A stretch of DNA of 64,000 nucleotides from CAYUVF01 sp964448045 (GTDB lineage Bacteria > Bacteroidota > Rhodothermia > Rhodothermales > Salinibacteraceae): NCBI GenBank assembly GCA_964448045.1, contig CAYUVF010000003.1:45359-109358 (forward strand). Reading direction: 5' to 3'. The notes beneath the pieces were generated by a model that had not been told where the DNA came from, did no database searches, and worked only from the letters and a program-made list of their open reading frames with translations. Position numbers and translations under genes: made by a program. Shown here in pieces: positions 43,959-51,832 of the stretch; the stretch's first letter is position 1, and each line of letters begins with the position of its first letter.

Positions 43959-44509
43959 CAGGGGCACGAGCGGGTCTCGGTGCCGGTATCGACGAACTCC
44001 AGCCGGCGGCTCGTCTCGACCTTGTCGACTTTCACGATGTGATACGGAGAGGTGAGCGTTTGGGCCACGACGCAATTCGATCCCGGCGTGTACTCTTTGT
44101 AGAGCACCCCGATGGGCTCCGCCGGATTTTTCGTTTGGTTGATGCTGACAATCTCGGCGGCGTAGCCGGTGGTGGGCCGCTCTCCCAGTACGATGGCCAC
44201 CACCATGGTCGTCGCAAAATCGACCGATGGTCGGTCCGGTTGGGCGGAGGTATCGGCGTGGACGCGGTTCCAGAAGCGCTCGTATTCGCCTTCGGTGCGT
44301 ATCACCACCTGTTCGCCTGCGTAGAGATCGGGATACTGACCCTTATCCAGAGTGCTCAGGTTCACCTGGTCGGCAGCGACCGTCGAGAAGGAGAGCGGGC
44401 GCGACGGGCCGGAGGCGCCGCCCTCGTCCTCATTGGGCGACGACAGCGAACATCCGGCCGCCGTGAGTAGCATCGCGAGCAGCATCGCAGAGATCGTATG
44501 GCGAATCAT
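43958..44509 (-). CDS. PrcB-like lipoprotein
   Basis: 183 residues. Lipoprotein signal MIRHTISAMLLAMLLTAAGC with lipobox Cys20, then a Ser/Gly/Glu linker. Residues about 80-180 match the PrcB_C fold: VVIRTEGEYERFWNRV, MVVAIVLGERPTTGYAAEIV (20 residues) and the end VVAQTLTSPYHIVKVDKV. PrcB was named as a partner that stabilises the Treponema dentilisin protease complex; in other bacteria the role is unknown. The gene overlaps the alanine racemase start by one base (TGATG). A gap of 100 N lies 84 bp upstream of the start. Confidence 0.82.
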   Translation of the reverse strand: MIRHTISAMLLAMLLTAAGCSLSSPNEDEGGASGPSRPLSFSTVAADQVNLSTLDKGQYPDLYAGEQVVIRTEGEYERFWNRVHADTSAQPDRPSVDFATTMVVAIVLGERPTTGYAAEIVSINQTKNPAEPIGVLYKEYTPGSNCVVAQTLTSPYHIVKVDKVETSRRLEFVDTGTETRSCP

Positions 44510-44889
44510 GGTGCACGAGGGGATTATTCGGCCACAGTGAATCGGAGATCCGGTAATACCAACGACGGGGCTCGTACGTTTATTGCACGTTCTNNNNNNN
44601 NNNNNNNNNNNNNNNNNNNNNNNNNNNNNNNNNNNNNNNNNNNNNNNNNNNNNNNNNNNNNNNNNNNNNNNNNNNNNNNNNNNNNNNNNNNNNCTATCTG
44701 TAGACGCCCGCGCCAACGCTCACAATGTACAAAAGGCACCGGTGGAATGTGAACCCGGCGCACTGCGCGAGCAGATTCTGTTGACACCGCCGGGTCTGCC
44801 TCCTACCTTCTCGTGTATGGTGGACCGCTCCGGCGCGCGGTCGTTCCTGCGCCGGCTCACCCAGACCAATCATCACACCACGTATTTTC
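44510..44889. other. divergent spacer with 100-N gap at 44594-44693
   Basis: The gap has unequal flanks (left ends TTTATTGCACGTTCT, right starts CTATCTGTAGACGCC), so it is not a simple tandem array; an unresolved dispersed repeat may lie inside. The right part holds the promoter of the DPP4-like gene. Nothing codes here that I can see. Confidence 0.7.
44781..44809 (+). promoter_or_regulatory. candidate sigma-70-type promoter
   Basis: TTGACA (44781-44786), 17-bp spacer, TACCTT (44804-44809). The -35 is a perfect consensus and the -10 also fits the TAnnTT start of the Bacteroidota box. It lies 80 bp before the start of the peptidase gene. Confidence 0.6.
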
Positions 44890-47268
44890 ATGCTTCATCC
44901 GCGTTCGTTCCAGGTTATCTTGTTTGCCGTTCTTCTGCTGGGTTGGATTGGCGCAGGTCCGGCGCAGGCGCAGGAGGCGGAGGCGCCCGAGTTCACGCTC
45001 GAAGCGATTCACCACTCCGATCTGTACCAGCCGGCCTCGTTTCAGGGCGGGCGTTGGGCCGATGAGGGACCGGTGATCACCTACATCGAGCCCGCCGAGG
45101 ACTCCGACGCCACCCACCTGATGCGCTACAACCTGGAAACGGACACGCGCACCCGGCTGATCGATGGCACCAACCTCTACGCCGAGGACGTCGATCGCGT
45201 TGTACCTATCGAGGGGTACGAGTACAGCCCGGATGAAAGCAAAGTGCTCATCTACACCGACTCCGAGCGCGTCTGGCGCTACAAGACCAAGGGCTATTAT
45301 TACATCTACGACTTGGAGGCGCAGACGCTCACGCCCATCGCCGACCGCGACGCCGGATTCCAGATGTTCGCCAAGTTTAGCCCCTCCGGTGACCGGGTGG
45401 CCTTCGTGCGGGAGCGTGACCTGTACGTGGTCGATCTGGAGACGATGACCGAAACGGCGCTCACCGCCGATGGCAGCGACGGCGCCATCATCAACGGCAC
45501 GTTCGATTGGGTCTACGAGGAGGAGTTTGGCTTGCGCGACGGCTGGCGCTGGAGCCCCGACGGCCGCTACATCGCTTTCTTCAAGCTGGACGAATCGGAC
45601 ACGCGCGACTTTGCGATGACGGATTTTCGCACGCGCTATCCGACATACGAGCGCTTCCGCTATCCGAAGGCCGGCGAAGTCAACAGCGAGATCAAGATCG
45701 GCGTGATCGACATGGGCGCCATCGACACGGCGCAGGCCGGCCAGCCTGAGGCCATCCGCTATTTCGAAACGCAGACGTGGGACCCGGAGCTCGACCAGCA
45801 GGCCGAGGCGGCCGATCCGCACGAGTACATCGCACGGATGGGCTGGACGCCTGGGGGCGAAAACGGATCATCGCAGGTCTGGATGTTCCGGCTGAACCGC
45901 GATCAGAACCAGCTCGATCTGATCTATGGCGACCCGTCCGATGGATCGACGCAAACCATCCTGCAGGAGTCGGAAGACAGCTATATCGATATCGAAACAG
46001 GCAAGATCCGGTATCTCGATGACGGCGAGCACTTCGTCTGGATGACGGAGAATCCGGGCTACATGCACGCGCACTTGTACCGGAACGACGGCACGCTCGT
46101 GGGGCCGATCACGCAGGGCGCTTGGGAGGTGACCGACTTCCACGGGGTCGACATGGAACGGGATATCGCCTATTTCACCGCGACGAAGGAAAGCTCCATC
46201 GAGCGGCACCTGTACCGCACGGAGGTCAGCTTCGAGCCGCATGAGGAAGCAAGCCCGGCTGAACAGATCACCGAAGCCGCGGGCACGCACAGCATCAACA
46301 TGGCGCGCGACAAGCGCTACTACATCGACACGCACTCGACGATCACGCAGCCGCCCGTCGTTACGCTGCACGAGATCGACGGCTCGGAGCTAACGGTGCT
46401 TGAGTCGAACCAAGAGTTGATCGATCGGCTGGAGCGTCTTGATCTGCCAATGCCTGCGTTCACGCGGGTCGAGGGTGCCGATGGCACGCCGCTGAATACG
46501 TTCGTCATCCGCCCGGAGAGCGCCCACGCGCAGCAGCCGGTGCCGCTGCTGATGTACGTCTACGGCGGGCCCGGCGCGCAAACGGTGATGAACCAGTGGG
46601 GCGGCACGCGGAATCTGTGGCACTTCTACCTCGCGAAGAAGCACGATCTCGCCGTCGCCAGCGTCGACAACCGGGGCACCGGCGGGCGCGGCAAGGCGTT
46701 TCAGGACGTACCGTACCAAAAGCTCGGCGTACCGGAGACGCGCGACCAGATTGCCGCGGCGCAGCACTTCGCCGAGCAGGCCTACATCGACAGCAGCCGC
46801 GTTGGTATCTGGGGCTGGAGCTACGGCGGCTACATGACGCTGCTGTCGCTACTCTTCGAGGAGGGGCCGAGCACCTTCGCCACGGGCGTGTCGGTCGCAC
46901 CGGTGACGGACTGGCGCTTCTACGATACGATTTACACCGAGCGCTACATGTCGACCCCGCAGCGGAATGAGGACGGCTACTCCAGGGGCGCCCCGCTCAA
47001 CTACGCCGACCGGATGCAGGCGCACCAAAACCTGCTGCTCGTGCACGGCGACTTCGACGATAACGTGCACTTCCAGAACAGCATGCAGATGGCCAACGAG
47101 CTGCAAAAGGTGAACAAGCAGTTCGAGTTTATGGCCTACCCCGGTCGCAATCACGGCATCTACGGCGGCAGCACGCGCCTGCACCTGTTCACGATGATTA
47201 CCGACTTCATCGGCGAGAACCTCCTCGGCTACGAGCAAGAGATCTCCGCGATGGAGACGGCGCCCTGA
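44890..47268 (+). CDS. S9 family dipeptidyl peptidase IV-like
   Basis: 792 residues with a signal peptide (FQVILFAVLLLGWIGAG, cleavage near AQAQ). N-terminal eight-bladed propeller (about 40-510) carries DWVYEEEFG, the double-Glu motif that binds the free amino end of substrates, diagnostic for DPP4. The alpha/beta-hydrolase domain holds GWSYGGYM with nucleophile Ser644, the catalytic Asp in HGDFDDNVH and His in GRNHGIYGG. The enzyme removes Xaa-Pro dipeptides from peptide N-termini, most likely in the periplasm or on the surface. It would work downstream of the secreted endopeptidases encoded earlier in the window. It has its own promoter. Confidence 0.94.
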   Translation: MLHPRSFQVILFAVLLLGWIGAGPAQAQEAEAPEFTLEAIHHSDLYQPASFQGGRWADEGPVITYIEPAEDSDATHLMRYNLETDTRTRLIDGTNLYAEDVDRVVPIEGYEYSPDESKVLIYTDSERVWRYKTKGYYYIYDLEAQTLTPIADRDAGFQMFAKFSPSGDRVAFVRERDLYVVDLETMTETALTADGSDGAIINGTFDWVYEEEFGLRDGWRWSPDGRYIAFFKLDESDTRDFAMTDFRTRYPTYERFRYPKAGEVNSEIKIGVIDMGAIDTAQAGQPEAIRYFETQTWDPELDQQAEAADPHEYIARMGWTPGGENGSSQVWMFRLNRDQNQLDLIYGDPSDGSTQTILQESEDSYIDIETGKIRYLDDGEHFVWMTENPGYMHAHLYRNDGTLVGPITQGAWEVTDFHGVDMERDIAYFTATKESSIERHLYRTEVSFEPHEEASPAEQITEAAGTHSINMARDKRYYIDTHSTITQPPVVTLHEIDGSELTVLESNQELIDRLERLDLPMPAFTRVEGADGTPLNTFVIRPESAHAQQPVPLLMYVYGGPGAQTVMNQWGGTRNLWHFYLAKKHDLAVASVDNRGTGGRGKAFQDVPYQKLGVPETRDQIAAAQHFAEQAYIDSSRVGIWGWSYGGYMTLLSLLFEEGPSTFATGVSVAPVTDWRFYDTIYTERYMSTPQRNEDGYSRGAPLNYADRMQAHQNLLLVHGDFDDNVHFQNSMQMANELQKVNKQFEFMAYPGRNHGIYGGSTRLHLFTMITDFIGENLLGYEQEISAMETAP

Positions 47269-47292
47269 TGCTGCGACGGGGCATCCGATACA

Positions 47293-47330
47293 CAACGGCC
47301 TGCCCGGTAGCGATGCCAGGCAGGCCGTTG
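47293..47330. terminator. hairpin between convergent genes
   Basis: Twelve-base perfect stem CAACGGCCTGCC/GGCAGGCCGTTG with a 14-base loop, between the DPP4-like gene and the convergent AhpD-like gene. T-run is weak. Confidence 0.6.
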
Positions 47331-47355
47331 GTCGTTGGGGGCGGATTGAGCCGAA

Positions 47356-47868
47356 CTACTGGAACTGTGGATCGACCTCGGTGCCGGCGATGTGGTTGAC
47401 GAAGTTGCTGATCGTCTTGATGCCGATGAAGCCGACGATCTCGTAGATCGCATCGCGGCCGAGGCCCCAGCTTTCGAGTTCAGCGAGATCCTCGTCGCTG
47501 AGCCATCCGCGCTTGCCGAGTGTGCGGCGCGTGGCGCGGACGAGCGCGGCGAGCCGGTCGTCGTCGGGCAGTCCGCTGGCGAGGATGGTTTCAATCGTAT
47601 CGGTGGAGAGCCCGGCCTGCTGTCCGGCGGCGGCGTGCGCCTTCGTGCAGTAGTGGCAGTCGTTGTATGCCGAGATGGCAAGGATGACGGCTTGCTGCTC
47701 GGCGGGGCTGAGCACGCCGTCTTCGATGGCGCCGTTCGCCGCGAGGTAGACCTGTGCCACAGCCGGGTTGTGGTCGGCCATCTCGTCGACGAGGTTCGGC
47801 ACGAAGCCGAATGCGTTTTTGGCCGTTTCGCGGACTTGATCAGCGCGATCGAGGGTGGAAGTAGCCAT
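47356..47868 (-). CDS. AhpD/carboxymuconolactone decarboxylase-fold protein
   Basis: 170 residues. The CxxC motif of AhpD-like peroxidases is seen in YNDCHYCTKAHAAAG with Cys71 and Cys74 and the following His. LSPAEQQAVILAISAY and a second helix bundle are usual for the fold. Such proteins reduce peroxides or act as thiol oxidoreductases, usually as hexamers or trimers. The start ATG at 47868 (MATSTLDR) is favoured; an upstream ATG at 47895 would add nine residues. Single gene, convergent with the DPP4-like peptidase. Confidence 0.88.
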   Translation of the reverse strand: MATSTLDRADQVRETAKNAFGFVPNLVDEMADHNPAVAQVYLAANGAIEDGVLSPAEQQAVILAISAYNDCHYCTKAHAAAGQQAGLSTDTIETILASGLPDDDRLAALVRATRRTLGKRGWLSDEDLAELESWGLGRDAIYEIVGFIGIKTISNFVNHIAGTEVDPQFQ

Positions 47869-48067
47869 AGGGTGAATCCGGTTGAATGTGAGCAATCGGT
47901 CGAGCGCGAGCCATCGGGCGGCCCGCTTTATGATGCGTGGGTCTGTGGAGCGCGCGCCGGACGGCGTTACAGCCGGGTAGCCCTTTGGAGGCGCGGGTTC
48001 ATACTTGCAGTTGGCCTCACCCGAGTGGTAAGTGTAGGATTGGTTTGATGCGCGAAGAATGCAAAGT

Positions 48068-48097
48068 GAAAAAGCCCGGCGTTGTTAAGCACCGGGC
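48068..48097 (-). terminator. rho-independent terminator
   Basis: On the minus strand: GCCCGG, 12-base loop region, CCGGGC, then TTTTTCACTTT. It lies 33 bp after the stop of the minus-strand hypothetical. Confidence 0.7.
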
Positions 48098-48129
48098 CCG
48101 AGTGAAGCATCATGAATTGCGGATGCTGA

Positions 48130-48744
48130 TCAAGCGTCTCTGTTTTCAGTCATGGTTTCGAGCTCAGAAATAGCGGTAAGCAGTTGCGCCTTTAGACGAC
48201 TCGAACTGTTATCGAAGGTCTGAGCCTCTTCCGGGCTCATGCTTCTTTTCATCACTCGATTTATGTTTTCGTCTACTCGAACGCCATTATGCTCCAAATG
48301 ATGGCGCGCCGCGTCCGCCGCAATGCGGGCACTCTTGGCGATGCGGTCGTCCGGCCAGACCCCCTCAAGACGTTCGAGAGCAAGCCGCAGAATTTGCGCC
48401 TGCGGGCTGCGATTGCGGATCATTAGCTCGGTGTAGAACGACAGCGCTTCCCGCTTATCCGGCGTTTGTTTCCCATCCAAAAGCCAGTGCTTGAGCATGC
48501 GGTCCGCTGCTAACTGCTGGCGAGTGTGTTGCGGAAGGGAAGACGACGCCGCCAGCAGCGCGCGGGCACGGCGGTCGGCCTCGCGCCAGCTTCGCTCGTT
48601 GCGGAGGGCTTTGAAGGACTTCGAGTCTGCTTTGAAGTCTTCGAGGGCCTGTTTCCGCTCGGCGAGGGAGCGGTCCGAAGGTTGTTCGATTGCTTCTGGT
48701 GTGCCAGCGGCAAACCAGTGAAGTAACTTGGCATTCTGCTTCAT
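48130..48744 (-). CDS. hypothetical, helical cytoplasmic protein
   Basis: 204 residues from ATG at 48744 (MKQNAKLLHWFAAG); an ATG at 48768 would add eight residues. No signal, no membrane segment. Strongly helical and rich in Arg, Ala, Leu and charged residues, for example LAERKQALEDFKADSKSFKAL (first 20) and READRRARALLAASSSLPQH. Codon use has less G/C at third positions than the neighbours, especially in the last 60 codons, so it may have been acquired. No family recognised. It ends with a clear terminator, which supports it as a real gene. Confidence 0.55.
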   Translation of the reverse strand: MKQNAKLLHWFAAGTPEAIEQPSDRSLAERKQALEDFKADSKSFKALRNERSWREADRRARALLAASSSLPQHTRQQLAADRMLKHWLLDGKQTPDKREALSFYTELMIRNRSPQAQILRLALERLEGVWPDDRIAKSARIAADAARHHLEHNGVRVDENINRVMKRSMSPEEAQTFDNSSSRLKAQLLTAISELETMTENRDA

Positions 48745-49047
48745 GACGAGTACGAGGGTTGAAGGCATTGCCGATGGTACAGCTAAAAGACACGCTTCAC
48801 GCTAAAACATAACGCCCCCGATTTACCTTCAGGGCATCGAGTCCGCGTCAGTAGGGGAATCGTGCACCCTCATGTCGACATTGGAGGTTCAGTTTCGACC
48901 GTCCCGTTGCCGGAGCAGGATCGATGAAGCTTCATGTAAGGCGCTTCGCAGGAAAGGAGCGCGTACATTATGTTGTGTCCGGCGTGCAGCCCGCGCCCTC
49001 CGCATTACGTTTTAAAGCAGGTATACGGCCCACACCGCAACGTATCT
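48745..49047. other. divergent spacer upstream of pyrC
   Basis: A TACCTTCA box near 48824 is a possible -7 element for pyrC but it is 220 bp away. No coding or RNA feature is seen. Confidence 0.4.
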
Positions 49048-50334
49048 ATGACGCCCGATCTTCTCCTGAAAGGCGGCACACTGCTAAACCCCACCACCGG
49101 CACCACCCGCCGCGCCGACGTGCTCATCCGCGACGGCGCCATCGCTCGCATCGACGAGACTATCGACGCCGACGATGTCCCGGAATACGACTGCACCGGT
49201 CGGATGATTTCGCCGGGCTGGATGGACATGCACGTCCACTTCCGTGAGCCGGGCTACGAGCACAAGGAAACCATCGAAACGGGCGCTCGCGCCGCGGCGG
49301 CGGGCGGATTCACCACCGTCGCCTGCATGCCGAACACGAATCCGCCGATCCACACGCGCGACGTGGTCGAGTTCGTGCTGGAGCGCGCCGCGCCGACGCC
49401 CGTCGATGTCCATCCCATCGCCACCGTGTCGAAGGAGCGGGCGGGCAAGGAGCTGGCCGAGATGGGCGATCTGGCCGAGGGGGGCGCGGTGGCCTTCAGC
49501 GACGACGGATCGCCCGTGCAGCACGCCGGTCTGATGCGCCGCGCGCTCGAATACAGCTCAATGCTGGAGCGGCCCATCATCAACCACATGGAGGAGCTGA
49601 CGCTCAACCCCGACGGTCACATGCACGAGGGGGCCGTTTCGTCGCGTCTGGGCGTCTCCGGCATTCCGGGGCTGGCCGACGACGTGATGATCGCGCGCGA
49701 CATCGAGCTGGCGGCGTTCACGGGCGGCCATCTGCACGTGGCGCACATCTCCACCGCGCGGGGCGTTGAACTCGTCCGCCGCGCCAAAGCGGAAGGCGTC
49801 AACGTCACCGCGGAGGTCTGCACCCACCACCTCGCGCTGACGGACGAAGCCGTCGAAACGAGCGGTTTCTCGACGCACACGAAGATGCACCCGCCGCTGC
49901 GTGCGGAAAGCGACGTCGCCGCGCTGAAGGACGGCCTGCGCGATGGCACGATCGACGCCATCTGCACCGATCACGCCCCGCACGCCTCGTTCGAGAAAGA
50001 GGTCGAGTTCACAGCGGCGCCGTTCGGCATTCTGGGGCTGGAGACGGCGTGGGGGCTCGTCGGGCGCGAGCTGATCGAGCCGGGCGTGCTGTCGGTCGAA
50101 GAAGCTGTTCGCACCCTCACCGTCGCGCCGCGCCAGATCCTCGGTCTGCCGATGCCTGCGCTGGCCGAAGGCGAATCGGCGAATCTGACCATCTTCGACG
50201 CCGCTACCCGCTGGACCTTCACCGAGGACCACATCCGCTCCAAAAGCGAAAATACGCCGTTCGTCGGCGACGAGCTGATCGGCAAACCGTGGGCGATGTA
50301 TAACAAGGGACAGTTCGTCGCGAATGACGGATGA
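49048..50334 (+). CDS. pyrC: dihydroorotase
   Basis: 428 residues, class I (long) type. Ring closure of N-carbamoyl-aspartate to dihydroorotate in pyrimidine synthesis. Zinc ligands His62 and His64 lie in DMHVHFREPG. Further features: MPNTNPPIH, FSDDGSPV, HMEELTLN, HVAHISTARGVELV and CTDHAPH with the catalytic Asp. The C-terminal SENTPFVGDELIGKPW is also typical. The start ATG at 49048 leads straight into LLLKGGTLLNP. Ddl follows 94 bp later on the same strand, with a heptamer repeat between. Length and motifs argue for an active enzyme and not a hydantoinase or an inactive PyrC-like protein. Confidence 0.93.
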   Translation: MTPDLLLKGGTLLNPTTGTTRRADVLIRDGAIARIDETIDADDVPEYDCTGRMISPGWMDMHVHFREPGYEHKETIETGARAAAAGGFTTVACMPNTNPPIHTRDVVEFVLERAAPTPVDVHPIATVSKERAGKELAEMGDLAEGGAVAFSDDGSPVQHAGLMRRALEYSSMLERPIINHMEELTLNPDGHMHEGAVSSRLGVSGIPGLADDVMIARDIELAAFTGGHLHVAHISTARGVELVRRAKAEGVNVTAEVCTHHLALTDEAVETSGFSTHTKMHPPLRAESDVAALKDGLRDGTIDAICTDHAPHASFEKEVEFTAAPFGILGLETAWGLVGRELIEPGVLSVEEAVRTLTVAPRQILGLPMPALAEGESANLTIFDAATRWTFTEDHIRSKSENTPFVGDELIGKPWAMYNKGQFVANDG

Positions 50335-50376
50335 GCGAATAGTGAGTGGCGAGTTGCGAATGGCGAGTTGCGAACC
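50335..50376 (+). repeat. array of six 7-bp repeats
   Basis: GCGAATA GTGAGTG, GCGAGTT GCGAATG, GCGAGTT GCGAACC, starting with the base right after the pyrC stop codon. Same unit as the array at 37324-37372. Confidence 0.6.
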
Positions 50377-50428
50377 AAAATGTAAGGACGCGCCCGGCGC
50401 GTCCGCCCTCAGGAAGTAGCGCAGCGAT

Positions 50429-51694
50429 ATGGCCGAAACACGAGATAAGCTGAACGTCGGCATTGCCTTCGGGGGTGTGGCGCCCGAGCACGAGGTGTCC
50501 GTCATCTCGGCGCTGCAGGCCGCGGCGGCGCTCGACCGCGAGCAGTACCGTCCGGTGCCCCTCTACATCGCCAAAGACGGCCGCTGGTACACCGGCGAGG
50601 CGCTGCTGGAGCTGGAGCGGTTTGCGGAGGTGGATGAGCTGTTGGACGAGGCCATTCCGGTAACCATCGCGCCGGGACAGCTCGGCACGCTCCGCCTGAT
50701 CGAGGAGCCCGCCGAATCGACGCTCGATCACCTGCGATCCGGTCCACCGCGCCGCTGGTCGGTCGACGTGATGCTGCTCGGCTTCCACGGTGGGGCGGGG
50801 GAGGACGGAAGCGTGCAGGGCCTTTGCGAGACGTTCAACGTGCCGTACACCGGCAGCGGCGTCTTCGGCTCGGCCATCGGGATGGACAAGGTGCGCTCGA
50901 AGCTGCTCTGCCGCCAACACGACATCCCGACGGTCGACTTCGTCGCCTTCCACGAATCGGATTGGGGCTATCGGGAGGAGGAAAGCCTCGACCGCTGCGA
51001 GGCGAAGCTCGGCTACCCCGTCATCGTCAAGCCCGTGCATCAGGGCTCGTCCATCGGCATCACGCGCGCCGACGACCGGGCGCCCCTCGACGCGGCCATC
51101 GAGGAGGCCTTCCGCTACGATGCGGAAGTGATCGTCGAGCGCGCCGTCACCGAGCTGCGTGAGATTAACTGCGCGATCCTGGGCGATGCCCATGAAGCCA
51201 CGGCGAGCGTACTGGAGGAGCCGGTCGCGTCGGAGGACGACGAGGTGCTGACGTTTCAGGACAAGTACCTCCGCGACGACGAGGGCGACGACAAAACCGG
51301 CGGTGCCAAGACGCGCGACGCCTCCGCCGAAGGCATGGCCGCGCTCGACCGCATCGTCCCCGCCGAGCTCTCCGACGCGCGCACCGAGCGGATTCAGGGC
51401 CTGGCCGTGCGCATCTTTCAACTCTTCGACTGCGCCGGCGTCGCGCGCATCGATTTCATGATCGACGAAGCCACCGGCGAGCTGTTCTTCAACGAGATCA
51501 ACACGATCCCTGGCTCGTTTTCGTTCTACCTTTGGGAGCCCTCCGGCGTCCCGTTCGACGAGCTCGTGGAGCGGATGATCGCCATCGCGCGGCGGCGTCA
51601 TCGGGAGAAAAACGGGCGGATCCGCTACTACGATATCAACTTGCTCTCGGCGCGGAGCCTGCAGGGTCTCGCCGGTGCGAAAGGTGAGGAATAA
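50429..51694 (+). CDS. ddl: D-alanine--D-alanine ligase
   Basis: 421 residues, longer than E. coli DdlB (306) and in the range of long Ddl forms. An ATP-grasp enzyme that makes D-Ala-D-Ala for the peptidoglycan stem. Seen: VGIAFGGVAPEHEVSV at the N-terminus, LLGFHGGAGEDGSVQG, GSAIGMDKVRSKLL, PVIVKPVHQGSSIGI, and the C-terminal ARIDFMIDE and NEINTIPGSFSFYLWEPSG. The loop FQDKYL lies where Ddl enzymes have the Tyr-Lys pair and shows no Van-type D-lactate signature. Acidic inserts (EDDEVL, DDEGDDKTGG) explain part of the extra length and fit a salt-adapted proteome. Same strand as pyrC. Confidence 0.93.
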   Translation: MAETRDKLNVGIAFGGVAPEHEVSVISALQAAAALDREQYRPVPLYIAKDGRWYTGEALLELERFAEVDELLDEAIPVTIAPGQLGTLRLIEEPAESTLDHLRSGPPRRWSVDVMLLGFHGGAGEDGSVQGLCETFNVPYTGSGVFGSAIGMDKVRSKLLCRQHDIPTVDFVAFHESDWGYREEESLDRCEAKLGYPVIVKPVHQGSSIGITRADDRAPLDAAIEEAFRYDAEVIVERAVTELREINCAILGDAHEATASVLEEPVASEDDEVLTFQDKYLRDDEGDDKTGGAKTRDASAEGMAALDRIVPAELSDARTERIQGLAVRIFQLFDCAGVARIDFMIDEATGELFFNEINTIPGSFSFYLWEPSGVPFDELVERMIAIARRRHREKNGRIRYYDINLLSARSLQGLAGAKGEE

Positions 51695-51832
51695 TCGGCA
51701 TCGGCCTGTAAAATTGTAGATACGTCGCAAGCAACCGAAGGTGGAACCGCTTCGATGATCGCACATCGCGGGCGGGCAGTCGTACACCTCATATGTTATC
51801 TGCTGTCTGTTTGACCATCCATAGAGATTACG

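Noticed and set aside
50429..51694. D-Ala-D-Lac (vancomycin-resistance type) ligase
   Set aside because: The loop region lacks the VanA/VanB-type sequence and no vanH or vanX homologue lies nearby; motifs fit normal Ddl.
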